A stretch of DNA of 64,000 nt from Gammaproteobacteria bacterium (GCA_015487785.1 WFPC01000018.1:48133-112132); one strand, 5' to 3'. Counted from the stretch's first letter, positions 32,214 to 42,840 are shown. Numbers and translations are program-made. The notes: generated by a model from the sequence alone, not told the origin.

Positions 32214-34592
32214 TCAGTGGTTGTGATAGCGGCTGAGGTCGAGGATGCCGCCATGCAGGGGTTGCTGTTGCAAGGCCTTGTCCTGAAAATGATCGGCCAG
32301 GGCCCAGAAGGCGGGATTGGTGCGGCGGATGCCGAAACGTACCACCAGTGCTTCATAGTCGGCGGCATCAGCGATGGTGCTGATGTGCCGCACGAATTCG
32401 TCCAGCTCGGCCAGTTCTACCCGGAAGAAGAAATTGGGATAGCTGCCTTCCAGCCAAGGTAGTACGGTGAGAGTGTCCTGGCTGAGATCGGCCCGCGTGG
32501 TTTGGTCGGCATCGGCCAGGAAACTGGTCACGTTTTTGTAGCCTCGGTCCCGCACCAGGCTGTAGCTCAGTCCCGCGGCACCGTCGTCGATGTACAGATA
32601 GGTGAGATCGGGCAGGTGTTGCAGAGCCCTGCCGTGCAAGCGGGCGAGCTTTTGCAGCGTGCGTGTGACCGCGAGCTTCGTGGGCTCGTCGGGGCATTGT
32701 CTGCGACCACAGAGATTCAGGGCGTGGGCCGGTGCTTGCAAGTCGGTGAGATGCCGCTGCAGTTGCTGGTAGAGTTCCTGTTGGGGATCGTTGCTGCGGT
32801 AGCCGAGCACGGCGTCTTTTTCCAGCCACGCCTGGGGTGCGGCGAACAATTTTTCCACGGCCCGGCGCTGGCCGGCATACCAGCGCTCGCGTATGGCGCG
32901 GCGGTGATTGGCTGGCAGGAAGGCGAGAAAGTAGTCTTCGCCTTCCATGCGCAGGAAGTCCATGAAAATGCGTGTGCCCAGGCGATGGCCCAGGTTGCCG
33001 TAGACGTTGAAGCCCGCCACCAGCAGGTAGTGGATGCGCTCGAACAGGGGAAAATCGATCACCCAGGCGGTTTCCGGTGGTTCTCCCACCAGGCCATGGG
33101 CTACCGAGCCACTGTCGAAATGGCGCAACACGGTGAGGGCGGCATTGGGGTTGTGACCCTCGCCGTCCCAGATGAAGTTCATGGCATGGTGCAGGTCGTG
33201 GGTGCCGATGCGCTTGAACCAGGCCTGTTTCTTTTCCATGTAGCGGCGCTGGCCTTGCCAGTAATGAGTCCAGATGTGCAGCAAGTCCAGGTTGTTTTCG
33301 CTTTGCGGTGGAATCTGCAAGGCATCGGCCATCTGTTGCAGAAAATCTTCATCGTTGGTGACGATGGGTTGGTCGGGGCTGAAGAAGAATATCCAGAAAC
33401 GGTCCTCGATCACGCTCAGGGCGATCTGGCCGCGACAGACCGGTCCCTTGATGAAACCCTGCACGAAGAAATAGGCATCGTCGAGCATGAAGCGGTAACG
33501 CGAGCGGGCCGGAATGGCGGCAAAGGTCTTGAAGGGGTTGGCGGCGGCGTTACGTTCGTAGCCCGGCAGTTTGTCCACCGTGTAGTCCGGCTCCAGGAAC
33601 AGTTCACGGTAACGGCGCAGGCGGGCATCCGACAGTGAGTAGACGATGTGGTTCTTGGCCACGATGGAAGGCAGGTAGGGCACCAGGCGATAATAGAAAT
33701 CCTCTCGGCCGGGGTCGTCTATGGGCAGTTCGGTGGCGATTTCCCTGGCGGGCACGCCCGGCGGCGTGGAGGAACGGATCAGGCGGTAGAATTCCCGCTC
33801 GGGGCTGCCCTCGAAATGAATATGGGCATGGAACAGATGTTCGTAGATATAGCGGCTTACCAAGCGTTGTTTGGCTTGTGGCCGGTTGAAGAAACGCTCC
33901 CAGGTCTCGATCTGGCGGCGGGCACTGGCGGAAGGCTGGAATGCGTCCTCGCCTTGGGCGCCCTGAGCGAGCCAGCTCACCAGGGTGCGATATTCCTTGT
34001 CGCTCAGGTTGGGCATGCCGTAGGGCATGCCCCACAGGGGGGTGTCGCGCTCGAAATCGTCGATAGTCAGGTTGCTTGGGCAACTTTCCGCGCGATTCAG
34101 CGACAGGGTGATGTCATCGGGCAGGCGGCCATTATGGGGCAGGGGATGTTGGCGTTTGAGACGCAACAGGCGGTAGAGTACGGAGTTTTTCAGTATTGCC
34201 TGCGGGTTGCCGGCCGTTTCGTCGATCACCGGAAAGAAGCCACGTTGGCGCCACTGGGCAGTGGTGCTGGCATCGATGAACAAGCGGGTAGGTGTCATGC
34301 TCCCCAGGCGGGTGGGGTCGTAGATGCGTTGCGTGCTGGCGCCCCGGCGCAGCCCGGCCAATGAGGAGAGTTTGAGTTGGCAGGGGGCATCGTAGCAGCC
34401 ATGACAGACTACGCAGCGTCGCTCCAGAATCGGCTTGACCTGTTGCTGATAGGAAACGGGCTCGCTGGAAACGGGTATCGGCTCTGGCGGTGGTGCCGAG
34501 GGGGTGTCGGGGGCGATGAGGTAGGCTCCCACGGTGAGTGACAGGGTCAAGAATAACAACCCCGCTCGCCGGGGAAGGGAGTGTCGCGCCAT
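32214..34592 (-). CDS. cti: Fatty acid cis/trans isomerase
   Basis: 792 residues. An N-terminal signal/anchor (about 8-25) and a single c-type heme motif CVVCH (60-64) in the periplasm are hallmarks of Cti, which converts cis- to trans-unsaturated phospholipid acyl chains to stiffen the membrane under solvent or heat stress. Length and the long C-terminal region (ending DHFQDKALQQQPLHGGILDLSRYHNH-like sequence) fit the Pseudomonas/Vibrio family. It lies 46 bases downstream of the hemW start side on the same strand. Confidence 0.93.
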   Translation of the reverse strand: MARHSLPRRAGLLFLTLSLTVGAYLIAPDTPSAPPPEPIPVSSEPVSYQQQVKPILERRCVVCHGCYDAPCQLKLSSLAGLRRGASTQRIYDPTRLGSMTPTRLFIDASTTAQWRQRGFFPVIDETAGNPQAILKNSVLYRLLRLKRQHPLPHNGRLPDDITLSLNRAESCPSNLTIDDFERDTPLWGMPYGMPNLSDKEYRTLVSWLAQGAQGEDAFQPSASARRQIETWERFFNRPQAKQRLVSRYIYEHLFHAHIHFEGSPEREFYRLIRSSTPPGVPAREIATELPIDDPGREDFYYRLVPYLPSIVAKNHIVYSLSDARLRRYRELFLEPDYTVDKLPGYERNAAANPFKTFAAIPARSRYRFMLDDAYFFVQGFIKGPVCRGQIALSVIEDRFWIFFFSPDQPIVTNDEDFLQQMADALQIPPQSENNLDLLHIWTHYWQGQRRYMEKKQAWFKRIGTHDLHHAMNFIWDGEGHNPNAALTVLRHFDSGSVAHGLVGEPPETAWVIDFPLFERIHYLLVAGFNVYGNLGHRLGTRIFMDFLRMEGEDYFLAFLPANHRRAIRERWYAGQRRAVEKLFAAPQAWLEKDAVLGYRSNDPQQELYQQLQRHLTDLQAPAHALNLCGRRQCPDEPTKLAVTRTLQKLARLHGRALQHLPDLTYLYIDDGAAGLSYSLVRDRGYKNVTSFLADADQTTRADLSQDTLTVLPWLEGSYPNFFFRVELAELDEFVRHISTIADAADYEALVVRFGIRRTNPAFWALADHFQDKALQQQPLHGGILDLSRYHNH

Positions 34593-34792
34593 GTTTCCGC
34601 CCGTTGCCTCGTTCGAGGCTTACCTTAGCCTGTGGCCAGGGTCCGCCACAAGAGGCAATGTCCAGTCCTTGGACGCTGCGGCGCCCTCGGGCATACTATC
34701 CGGAAACGAGAGCCGGCGAGCGCCCGGGGAAAACCGGGGCCTCGTTTGGCACCGCGCTGTGGGCGGGACGGTTTTCATGGGGGAGGGGACGT

Positions 34793-36367
34793 ATGGACGA
34801 TAACGACTACGACAGTATTCCGGCCAGTTTCCGCTGTATCGCCGGGCATTATCGCGAGCAGCGGGCGATCCGTTTCGGCGGCCACGACATCGACTACGGC
34901 GAGCTGGATCGTGTCAGCGACCGGGTGGCCGCGGGCCTGGCCGAGCGGGGCATCAGCAAGGGCGACCGCGTAGCCCTGTATTGCATCAATTCCGAGCTGT
35001 TCGTGTTCGCCTATCTGGGTATTCTCAAGGCCGGTGCCACGGTGGTGCCCATCAATCTGCTGCTCAATCCCCGCGAGATCGAGTATATTCTCAACGATGC
35101 CGAGGCCAAGGCATTGATTTATCACCAGGCTTTCAGCGAAAATGTGGAGGCATTCCTGGCCGGGGTGACCAGCCTGGCCTTTTGTGTACACATGGGTGAC
35201 AGTCCGCTGGAGGGACATGTGCCCTGGGAAGTGCTCACCGCCACCTGCGCGCCGGTGCCCGAGCCGTGTTTCGATGCCGCCGAGGATGTGGCTTCCATTC
35301 TCTATACCTCGGGTACCACCGGCAAGCCCAAGGGCGCCATGCTCACCCATCGCAATCTGTTGAGCGATTGTCGCGGGGTGATCGAGGCGTTGCAGGTGCG
35401 CTCCGGCGAGGATGTGTTTCTGGTGGTGTTGCCCATGTTTCATGCCTTTGCCGCCACCGTGGGCTTGCTCACGCCACTGTTGCATGGTTGCAGCCTGTTG
35501 CCGGTGCCTCGCTTCGAACCCAGCCTGGTGCTGGACACCATTGCCGAGGGCGGAGCCACCATTTTTCTCGGTGTGCCCAGTATGTACAACGTTTTGCTGC
35601 AGTTGCCCGGGGAGCAGGTGGCCAAGTTTTCCTCGGTGCGTTTCTGTGTTTCCGGTGGCGCGGCCATGCCCCAGGAGTTGATGAAGAAATTCGAACAGCG
35701 CTACGGCAAGCTGATCTACGAGGGCGACGGGCCCACCGAATGTGGTCCGGTGACCTGTGTCAATCCCATTGGTGGGGTGCGCAAGCCCGCTTCCGTGGGC
35801 CTGCCCATTCCGGGGGTGGAGATGTCCATCCGTGATCCGCATGGAGAGCCTCTGCCCGACAACGAGATCGGCGAGATCTGTGTGCGTGGCGACAATGTGA
35901 TGAAGGGGTACTGGAAACGCCCGGAGGCCACTGCCGAGGCGTTCTGGGGGAGTTGGTTCCGTACCGGTGACCTGGGTTATCGCGACGAGGATGGGTATTT
36001 CTACATTGTCGACCGTATCAAGGACCTGATCATCGTCAATGGCATGAATGTGTATCCGCGCGTGGTGGAGGAAGTGTTGTATCAGCACCCGGCCATCCGC
36101 GAGGCGGCGGTGGTGGGCGAGCCCAGCGAGAGCCATGGCGAGATTCCCGTGGCCTATGTGGCGCTGCATCAGGGCGAGCAGGTGGATGCGAGCGAGATCC
36201 GGCGCTTCTGCCGCGAACACCTGGGTCGCCACGAGGTGCCGCGCAAGGTGTTCTTTCTGCCCGAGCTGCCCAAGAATGCCGCCGGCAAGATCCTCAAGCG
36301 CGAGTTGCGCAAGCAGGGCGAGCTGGAGCGGGGTGTGGACAGCCGGCGACCGGAGCCGCTGGCCTGA
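34793..36367 (+). CDS. Long-chain acyl-CoA ligase-type AMP-binding enzyme
   Basis: 524 residues of the ANL superfamily. The P-loop-like motif LYTSGTTGKPKGAMLTH, A5 region YGPTE replaced by EGDGPTECGPV, GDLGYRDEDGYFYIVDRIKDLIIVNGMNVYP and the catalytic C-terminal Lys in NAAGKILKREL are all present. It should activate a carboxylic acid, probably a fatty acid, as acyl-AMP then acyl-CoA. The ATG at 34793 has GGGGAGGGG just upstream; the longer frame to 34538 lacks this. Divergent from cti, whose product also works on fatty acids. Confidence 0.88.
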   Translation: MDDNDYDSIPASFRCIAGHYREQRAIRFGGHDIDYGELDRVSDRVAAGLAERGISKGDRVALYCINSELFVFAYLGILKAGATVVPINLLLNPREIEYILNDAEAKALIYHQAFSENVEAFLAGVTSLAFCVHMGDSPLEGHVPWEVLTATCAPVPEPCFDAAEDVASILYTSGTTGKPKGAMLTHRNLLSDCRGVIEALQVRSGEDVFLVVLPMFHAFAATVGLLTPLLHGCSLLPVPRFEPSLVLDTIAEGGATIFLGVPSMYNVLLQLPGEQVAKFSSVRFCVSGGAAMPQELMKKFEQRYGKLIYEGDGPTECGPVTCVNPIGGVRKPASVGLPIPGVEMSIRDPHGEPLPDNEIGEICVRGDNVMKGYWKRPEATAEAFWGSWFRTGDLGYRDEDGYFYIVDRIKDLIIVNGMNVYPRVVEEVLYQHPAIREAAVVGEPSESHGEIPVAYVALHQGEQVDASEIRRFCREHLGRHEVPRKVFFLPELPKNAAGKILKRELRKQGELERGVDSRRPEPLA

Positions 36368-36376
36368 GGCGGTCTC

Positions 36377-38434
36377 TTAGCCCGTTTCCTCCAGCGGTGC
36401 CACGATGCCGCTGTGGCGCAGCAAGGCGTCGATCTGAGGCTCGCGGCCGCGGAACTCGATGAACAGCTCCATGGGTTCGCGTGAGCCGCCATGGGCGAGG
36501 ATGGTCTGCAGAAAGCGCCGTCCGGTCTCACTATCGAAAATGCCGTTTTCCTCGAACAGGGAGAACGCATCCGCCGACAGGACTTCCGCCCATTTATAGC
36601 TGTAATAGCCGGCCGCGTAGCCGCCGGCGAAAATGTGCGAAAAACTGTGCGGAAAACGGTTGAACGAGGGTGGCTTGATCACCGCCACCTGCTGGCGCAC
36701 TTCGTCGAGTAATTCGTAGATGCGGCCACCGCGCGTGGGGTTGTATTCCAGATGCAGGCGGAAATCGAACAGGGCGAATTCCAGTTGCCGCAACATTTGC
36801 AGGCCGGTCTGGAAATTCTTCGCCGCCACCATCTTCTGGAACAGCTCGTCCGGCAGTGGTTCGCCGGTCTGGTAATGTCCGGAGATGAGATCCAGGGCCT
36901 GCCGGTGCCAGCACCAGTTCTCCATGAACTGGCTTGGTAGTTCCACCGCATCCCAGGGCACGCCGCTGATACCAGAGACGCTGGGATAGTCCACCTCGGT
37001 GAGCAGATGATGCAGGCCGTGACCGAATTCATGGAACAGGGTCTCTACCTCGCCATGGGTGAACAGGGCCGGCTGATTGCCAATGGGAGGCGAGAAATTG
37101 CAGGTGAGAAAGGCCACCGGGGTCTGCACCTCTCCATTGCGCCGCATGCGGCTGATGCACTCGTCCATCCAGGCGCCACCGCGCTTGTGTGGGCGGGCGT
37201 AGAGATCGAGATAGAACTGGCCGCGCAGGGTGTCGCCCTGGAGGATCTCGAAAAACCGCACATCGGGATGCCACACATCGACACCGGTTTTCTCCCGGAT
37301 TTTCAGCCCGTAGAGTTTTTCCACCACCGCGAACATGCCTTCCAGCACCCGGTGTTCGGGAAAGTAGGGCTTGAGTTCTTCCTGGGTGATGGCGTAGGTG
37401 TGTTGGCGCAGTTTTTCGCTGTAATAGGGCAGGTCCCAGGCTTCCAGCGCCTCCATGTCATGATGTTCGCGGGCGAAACGGCGCAGTTCGTCCAGCTCGC
37501 GCCGGGCCACCGGCAGGGTTTTTTCCGCCAGGCCCTGCAGAAAATCCAGCACCTGTTGCGTGTCGCGTGCCATCTTGGTGGCCAGGGAACGTTCGGCGTA
37601 ATTGGCGAAACCCAGCAGCCGGGCCGCCTCGTGGCGCAGGGCCAGGATCTGTTCCATGACTTCGCCGTTGTCCCAGCGTCCGGCATTGGGTCCCTCGTCG
37701 GAGGCGCGGGTCACGTAGGCCCGGTACATTTCCTGGCGCAGGGCGCGGTCGTCGGCATAGGTGATGACGGGAAAATAGGAGGGAAATTCCAGGGTGAACA
37801 GCCAGCCCTCCATGCCCTGGCGCTCGGCGGTCTGACGGGCCAGGTCGCGGGCCGACTCGGGCAACCCGGCCAGCCGGGACTCGTCGGTGATGTGCTTGTG
37901 CCAGCCATGGGTGGCATCGAGCAGGTTTTCCTCGAACTTGCTGCTCAGGCGCGAGAGTTCCTGCATGATTTCCCGGTAGCGCTGTTTCTGTTGCGCGGGC
38001 AGTTCCACCCCGGAGAGGCGGAAGTCCCGCAGGGTGTTGTCGACGATCTTGCGCTGGGCGGTTTCGAAGCCGGCATAGGCGTCGCTGTCGCGCAGGCTCT
38101 TGAAAGCCTGGTAGAGCGCCTCGTTCTGACCCAGCTCGGAGGCGTATTGGCTGAGTTTGGGCAGGCAGGCATTGTAGGCCTCGCGCAAGGGCTCGCTGTT
38201 GACCACCGAGTTCATGTGGCTGGCCGGTGACCACACCCGACCCAGGCGTTCCTCCATCTCCTCCAGGGGCTGGACCAGGTTGTCCCAGCAAAACGGCGGC
38301 TTTTGCTCCAGCAGTTCGCGGATACGGCGGCGGTTTTCTTGCAGCACGGTATCTATGGCCGGCTCCAGGTGTTCGGGACGAATACGGGAAAAGGCGGGCA
38401 GGCCGCGGGTATCGAGCAGGGGATTGTCGTTCAT
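36377..38434 (-). CDS. prlC: Oligopeptidase A (M3 metallopeptidase)
   Basis: 685 residues. Zinc motif FHEFGHGLHHLL (HExxH, around residue 470) and the downstream Glu region are intact. A cytoplasmic thimet-type oligopeptidase that degrades short peptides, including signal peptides. The start MNDNPLLDTRGLPAFSRIRPEHLEPAI matches family members. It is convergent with the ligase gene, only nine bases between stops, and divergent from gor. Confidence 0.96.
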   Translation of the reverse strand: MNDNPLLDTRGLPAFSRIRPEHLEPAIDTVLQENRRRIRELLEQKPPFCWDNLVQPLEEMEERLGRVWSPASHMNSVVNSEPLREAYNACLPKLSQYASELGQNEALYQAFKSLRDSDAYAGFETAQRKIVDNTLRDFRLSGVELPAQQKQRYREIMQELSRLSSKFEENLLDATHGWHKHITDESRLAGLPESARDLARQTAERQGMEGWLFTLEFPSYFPVITYADDRALRQEMYRAYVTRASDEGPNAGRWDNGEVMEQILALRHEAARLLGFANYAERSLATKMARDTQQVLDFLQGLAEKTLPVARRELDELRRFAREHHDMEALEAWDLPYYSEKLRQHTYAITQEELKPYFPEHRVLEGMFAVVEKLYGLKIREKTGVDVWHPDVRFFEILQGDTLRGQFYLDLYARPHKRGGAWMDECISRMRRNGEVQTPVAFLTCNFSPPIGNQPALFTHGEVETLFHEFGHGLHHLLTEVDYPSVSGISGVPWDAVELPSQFMENWCWHRQALDLISGHYQTGEPLPDELFQKMVAAKNFQTGLQMLRQLEFALFDFRLHLEYNPTRGGRIYELLDEVRQQVAVIKPPSFNRFPHSFSHIFAGGYAAGYYSYKWAEVLSADAFSLFEENGIFDSETGRRFLQTILAHGGSREPMELFIEFRGREPQIDALLRHSGIVAPLEETG

Positions 38435-38601
38435 GGTGATTTCATGGACCTCGTTGGAACCGTGCAGGATCCAATTCTACTGTCTGGATCGGCACACGCA
38501 CAGGGCTTTCTGCCAGCAAGGTGTTGCTAAAGTCGGCAGAAGGAGACACTTGCATCTGCCCGTGGGCGGGTTACCCTTACTCTTTTGGGGAAGGGGGCGC
38601 C

Positions 38602-39948
38602 GTGGGCGAACACTATGACTTGATTGCCATCGGTGGTGGCAGTGGCGGGCTGTCGGTGGCCGAGCGGGCGGCGGCCCATGGTGCGCGCTGCGCGGTGGTG
38701 GAGGATCATCGTCTGGGGGGCACCTGTGTCAATCAGGGGTGTGTGCCCAAGAAGGTCATGTGGTATGCCGCGAATCTGGCCCACAGCCTGGCCGATGCGC
38801 CCGACTACGGTTTCCACATCGAACAACGCGGTTTCGACTGGACCCTGCTGAAACAACGCCGCGACGCCTATGTGGCGGACATCAACGACTGGTACCAGCG
38901 TTATCTGGCGGATTCCGCCATCGACCGCCTCGACGGCACCGCCCGTTTCGTCGACGCCCACAGTATCGAAGTGGCCGGGCGCCTTTACCGTGCCGATCAC
39001 ATCGTCATCGCCAGTGGCGGTGTGCCGGTGGTGCCGGAGGTGGAGGGGGCGGAGCTGGGCTTGACATCGGACGGTTTCTTCGAGCTGGAAGAACAACCCC
39101 GGCGGGTGGCCATCATCGGCGCCGGCTATATCGCAGTGGAACTGGCCGGGTTACTGCAGGCCCTGGGCTCGCAGGTGAGCCTGATCCTGCGCCGCCAGCA
39201 GATCCTGGCGCGCTTCGACGCCATGTTGCGCGAGGCGCTCACCGAGGAAATGCTGGCCGACGGCATCGATATTCTCTCCTGCATCCAGTTGCGCAAGCTG
39301 GTGCGCGGGGAAGATGGACGGCTGGAGCTGGTGGGCGAGCACCAGCGCCTGAGCGGTTTCGATGCGGTGATCTGGGCGGTGGGGCGACGCCCGCGCACCG
39401 CCGAGCTGAATCTGGCCGCGGCCGGACTGGAAACCGATCCGCAGGGGTTCATTCCGGTGGACGACTACCAGAACACCGCGCGGCCCGGCATCTATGCGGT
39501 TGGCGATGTGACCGGACGGGCGGCGTTGACACCGGTGGCCATTGCCGCCGGACGTCGCCTGGCCGATCGCCTGTTCGGTGGGCGGCCCGAGCGCAAGCTG
39601 GACTACGACCTCATCCCCAGCGTGGTGTTCAGTCATCCGCCGGTGGCCACGGTGGGACTGACCGAGGGCGAGGCCCGCGCCCGTCATGGCGATGCGGTGA
39701 AGATCTACCAGTCCCGCTTCACGCCCATGGTGCATGCCTTCACCCGGCGGCAGGTGAAAACGGCCTTGAAGCTGGTCACCGTGGGCGCGCAGGAGAAAGT
39801 GGTGGGCTGCCACATCATCGGCCATGCCGCCGACGAGATTCTGCAGGGCTTTGTGGTGGCCATGCGCATGGGGGCTCGCAAGTGCGACCTGGACGATACC
39901 CTGGCCATCCATCCCACCAGTGCCGAGGAGCTGGTCACCTTGCGATAG
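38602..39948 (+). CDS. gor: Glutathione-disulfide reductase
   Basis: 448 residues. FAD-binding GGGSGGLSVA at the start, redox-active disulfide GGTCVNQGCVPKK (Cys42/Cys47), NADPH domain IIGAGYIAVELAG and the C-terminal active-site HPTSAEE. It keeps glutathione reduced. GTG start at 38602, chosen because the family N-terminus begins at once and GAAGGGGG is upstream. It precedes a gamma-carbonic anhydrase-like gene by 11 bases. Confidence 0.94.
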   Translation: MGEHYDLIAIGGGSGGLSVAERAAAHGARCAVVEDHRLGGTCVNQGCVPKKVMWYAANLAHSLADAPDYGFHIEQRGFDWTLLKQRRDAYVADINDWYQRYLADSAIDRLDGTARFVDAHSIEVAGRLYRADHIVIASGGVPVVPEVEGAELGLTSDGFFELEEQPRRVAIIGAGYIAVELAGLLQALGSQVSLILRRQQILARFDAMLREALTEEMLADGIDILSCIQLRKLVRGEDGRLELVGEHQRLSGFDAVIWAVGRRPRTAELNLAAAGLETDPQGFIPVDDYQNTARPGIYAVGDVTGRAALTPVAIAAGRRLADRLFGGRPERKLDYDLIPSVVFSHPPVATVGLTEGEARARHGDAVKIYQSRFTPMVHAFTRRQVKTALKLVTVGAQEKVVGCHIIGHAADEILQGFVVAMRMGARKCDLDDTLAIHPTSAEELVTLR

Positions 39949-39959
39949 GAGGACAAGAC

Positions 39960-40493
39960 ATGACCATTCGAGCCTACAAGGGAAGCTGGCCCGAGCTGGC
40001 CGAGGGCGTCTACATCGATCCGGCGGCGGTGGTGATCGGCCGGGTCAGTATCGGTCGTGATGCCTCGGTCTGGCCCATGACCGTGGTGCGCGGCGACGTG
40101 CACCATATTCGCATAGGCGAGCGCACCAATGTGCAGGACGGCTCGGTGTTGCATGTCACTTCCGACAATCATTTCACTCCCGGTGGCTATGCCTTGGAGA
40201 TCGGCAACGATGTGACCGTGGGCCATGGCGCCATCCTGCATGCCTGCACGGTGGAGGAATTCTGTCTCATTGGCATGGGTGCCACGGTGCTCGACGGTGC
40301 TGTGATCCAGGCTCGCGCCATGGTGGCCGCCGGCAGCCTGGTGCCGCCGGGCAAGGTATTGGAAAGCGGTTACCTGTGGAAAGGGGCGCCGGTGCAACGG
40401 GCCCGGCCCCTGCATGACAAGGAGCGGGAATACCTGGAATTTTCTTCCCGGCATTACGTGGCGCTGAAAAACGACTACCTCGGCGCCGACTGA
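39960..40493 (+). CDS. Gamma-carbonic anhydrase family protein (YrdA-like)
   Basis: 177 residues; a left-handed beta-helix of hexapeptide repeats (WPMTVVRGDVHHIRIGERTNVQDGSVLHV onward). The metal-ligand histidines of the trimer (in VLHV, VGHGAILHAC) are conserved, so a carbonic anhydrase or related zinc activity is possible; E. coli YrdA homologues are of uncertain function. AGGAGGACAAG upstream of the ATG is a strong ribosome site; co-transcription with gor is likely. Confidence 0.92.
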   Translation: MTIRAYKGSWPELAEGVYIDPAAVVIGRVSIGRDASVWPMTVVRGDVHHIRIGERTNVQDGSVLHVTSDNHFTPGGYALEIGNDVTVGHGAILHACTVEEFCLIGMGATVLDGAVIQARAMVAAGSLVPPGKVLESGYLWKGAPVQRARPLHDKEREYLEFSSRHYVALKNDYLGAD

Positions 40494-40590
40494 TCGATTG
40501 CGGACCTGGTTCGCAAAGCCGCGCGTCGCCGATGGTCGCTTGTCGGCAAACATGATAAAACGAACCAACCGCCGATGATGGCGGCAATGG

Positions 40591-41259
40591 ATGGACAACG
40601 CGATGAAAAGACTATGGATCGTGGTGCTCTTGCTGCTGCTGGCCGCGCCCTTGTGCCAGGCCAAGACGCAATACGTCAAGGACACCATCTACATTCAATT
40701 GCGCACCAGCAACCAGGACGGGGCCCAGGTGATTCGGGCGCTCAAGAGCGGTACCCCGCTGAAGATCCTGGAGGAGCAGGGTGAATTTTCGCGGGTATTG
40801 ACGCCCGATGGCGTGGAGGGCTGGGTGAAGAACCGCTACCTCATCGACCAGCCCATCGCTGCCGACCGGCTGGCCGCGCTGGAGAAACAACTGGCCGAGG
40901 CCAAGCAGTCTCCCTTGCGCTTGCAGAACAAGATCAAGGATCTGCAGGCCAGGCTGGAGGCGGTGGAGAAAGAACGCCGGCGTCTGGAAGCACAGAACAA
41001 GAAGCTGAGCGCGGAAAACGCCAAGATGCGTAAAGTGGCCGCCGAGCCCCTGGCCCTGAATGAAGAGAACGCCACGCTCAAACAGCAGAATCAGGCCATG
41101 GCGGAGGAGTTGCAAACGCTGCGCCGCGAAAATGACCTGAGTCGGAGTGCAAGTAACCGTGAGTGGTTCATGACGGGCGCCGGTGTGGTGGTGCTGGGTA
41201 TTGTCACCGGCCTGATCATCCCCCGCTTGCGTTGGCGTCGGCGCTCCGAATGGTCCTGA
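40591..41259 (+). CDS. SH3-domain and membrane-anchor protein (YgiM/TIGR04211 type)
   Basis: 222 residues: a signal peptide (about 1-24), a bacterial SH3 domain (about 27-85; [43 protein letters not shown]), a long charged coiled coil (about 93-190) and one C-terminal membrane helix (about 198-217). This is the layout of the TIGR04211 SH3-and-anchor family, which holds a periplasmic SH3 and coiled coil to the inner membrane. The molecular partner is unknown. A second start, MKRLW at 40603, is equally plausible. Confidence 0.87.
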   Translation: MDNAMKRLWIVVLLLLLAAPLCQAKTQYVKDTIYIQLRTSNQDGAQVIRALKSGTPLKILEEQGEFSRVLTPDGVEGWVKNRYLIDQPIAADRLAALEKQLAEAKQSPLRLQNKIKDLQARLEAVEKERRRLEAQNKKLSAENAKMRKVAAEPLALNEENATLKQQNQAMAEELQTLRRENDLSRSASNREWFMTGAGVVVLGIVTGLIIPRLRWRRRSEWS

Positions 41260-41276
41260 GCCCGGGGGATAAACCG

Positions 41277-42089
41277 GTGGACCGCTATGCCGTGATGGGC
41301 CATCCCGTGGCGCACAGCAAGTCCCCCCTGATTCATGCCGCCTTCGCCCGTCAGACCAGCCAAAAGCTGGTTTACACCGCCATCGAAGTACCGTTGGACG
41401 GTTTTTCCCGGGCGGTGGCCGATTTCGCTGCTGCCGGTGGCAAGGGACTCAATATCACTCTGCCCTTCAAGCAAGAGGCCTGGGCCTTGGCCAAACAGCG
41501 GGCCGAGCGGGCCGAGCGGGCCGGTGCGGTCAACACCTTGATCATCGCGCCCCAAGGATTGCGCGGCGACAACACCGATGGCGTGGGCCTGGTGCGCGAC
41601 CTCACTGCCAATCATGGCATCGAGCTGGCGCGGCGGCGCATTTTGGTGCTGGGCGCCGGTGGCGCCGTGCGCGGTGTGCTGGAGCCCTTGCTGGAGCAAC
41701 ACCCGTCGGTGTTGGTGATCGCCAACCGCACCCAGGCTCGGGCGCAGGCCCTGGCGGAACTGTTCGGTGATCTTGGCCCGGTGCGGGCCAGAGGCTTTGC
41801 CGAGCTGAAAGGTCAGCACTTCGACCTGGTGATCAACGGTACCGCCGCCAGCCTGGCCGGGGAGGTGCCACCGATCCCCGCCGAGGTGGTACAAGACGCC
41901 GCGTGTTACGACATGATGTACGGGCGTGAACCCACCGCTTTCCTGCGTTGGGCCGCGCAGCACGGGGCTGGTCAGTGCATGGACGGGTTGGGCATGCTGG
42001 TGGAACAGGCGGCCGAATCCTTCTATCTGTGGCGCGGTGTGCGGCCACGGACGCAACCGGTGATCGAGACCCTGCGCGCGCAGGGTTAG
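41277..42089 (+). CDS. aroE: Shikimate dehydrogenase
   Basis: 270 residues. NADPH-dependent reduction of 3-dehydroshikimate. Shikimate-binding SKSP near residue 14, catalytic Lys65 in NITLPFK and Asp101 in GDNTDG, nucleotide motif GAGGAVRG. The start is GTG at 41277: GGGGGAT lies eight bases upstream and the length equals E. coli AroE. An in-frame ATG at 41250 would overlap the preceding gene and has no ribosome site. Confidence 0.95.
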   Translation: MDRYAVMGHPVAHSKSPLIHAAFARQTSQKLVYTAIEVPLDGFSRAVADFAAAGGKGLNITLPFKQEAWALAKQRAERAERAGAVNTLIIAPQGLRGDNTDGVGLVRDLTANHGIELARRRILVLGAGGAVRGVLEPLLEQHPSVLVIANRTQARAQALAELFGDLGPVRARGFAELKGQHFDLVINGTAASLAGEVPPIPAEVVQDAACYDMMYGREPTAFLRWAAQHGAGQCMDGLGMLVEQAAESFYLWRGVRPRTQPVIETLRAQG

Positions 42090-42093
42090 CTTC

Positions 42094-42756
42094 CTAGCGG
42101 GTGCCGAATACCACGATGGTCTTGCCCGAGGCCGTGAGCAGGCCGCGTTCCTCCATGTCCTTGAGCACCCGGCCGGCCATTTCCCGCGAACAGCCGACGA
42201 TGCGGCCCAGTTCCTGGCGGGTGATCTTGATCTGCATGCCGTCGGGGTGGGTCATGGCGTCGGGCTGCTGGCACAGCTCCAGCAGGGTGCGGGCGATGCG
42301 ACCGGTCACGTCCAGGAAGGCCAAGTCGCCCACCTTTTGACTGGTGCGGCGCAGACGGGCCGCCATTTGTCCCGACAGTTCGAACAACAGTTCCGGGGTC
42401 TGCTGACAAAGCTGTTTGAACTTGGCATAGCCGATCTCCGCCAGCAGGCAGTCGCTGCGGGCGCGCACCCAGGCGCTGCGGTCACGCTGGCCCTCGAACA
42501 GGCCCATTTCGCCGAAGAAGTCCCCCTTGTTGAGGTAGGCCAATACGATTTCCCGGCCGTCGTTCTCGTCCATCAGCACGGTCACCGAACCCTCCATGAT
42601 GTAATAGAGGGTGTCCGGGGTGTCGCCGGCATAGATGATCAGATTCTTGGCCGGGTAGCGGCGCAGGTGACAGTGGCCGAGGAAACGGTCGATACAGGGG
42701 TTGCCGGTATTGGCCTGTTGCAGATGCGTGTCGTTCTGGGCGAGCATGCTGGTCAT
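42094..42756 (-). CDS. crp: CRP/Vfr-type cAMP receptor transcription factor
   Basis: 220 residues. The cAMP-binding domain contains [12 protein letters not shown] and the RSAW pair that contacts cAMP phosphate, and the C-terminal winged [32 protein letters not shown] is nearly that of E. coli CRP (recognition residues Arg-Glu...Arg intact), so it should bind TGTGA-N6-TCACA sites. Divergent from an osmC-like gene, an arrangement shared by E. coli crp-yhfA and Pseudomonas vfr. A TGTGA half-site occurs in the shared promoter region. Confidence 0.95.
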   Translation of the reverse strand: MTSMLAQNDTHLQQANTGNPCIDRFLGHCHLRRYPAKNLIIYAGDTPDTLYYIMEGSVTVLMDENDGREIVLAYLNKGDFFGEMGLFEGQRDRSAWVRARSDCLLAEIGYAKFKQLCQQTPELLFELSGQMAARLRRTSQKVGDLAFLDVTGRIARTLLELCQQPDAMTHPDGMQIKITRQELGRIVGCSREMAGRVLKDMEERGLLTASGKTIVVFGTR

Positions 42757-42802
42757 GGCGCTATCCTCTTGATTGTCGTGGGGCTGCCCCGCGATGAGAC
42801 TG

Positions 42803-42811
42803 TGATACTAT
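42803..42811 (+). promoter_or_regulatory. Extended -10 promoter for the osmC-like operon
   Basis: TGATACTAT combines a TG extension with a good -10 hexamer, 30 bases before the ATG. It is immediately preceded by TG, giving TGTGA at 42801-42805, a CRP half-site, so the factor encoded divergently could act here. Confidence 0.45.
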
Positions 42812-42840
42812 ATCGGCCGCAGGCAGCGGGAGTTAACGCA

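Noticed and set aside
38739..40493. 584-residue frame continuing through gor into the gamma-carbonic anhydrase gene
   Set aside because: Only the last 177 residues (from 39960) are a real protein; the rest is out of frame with gor.
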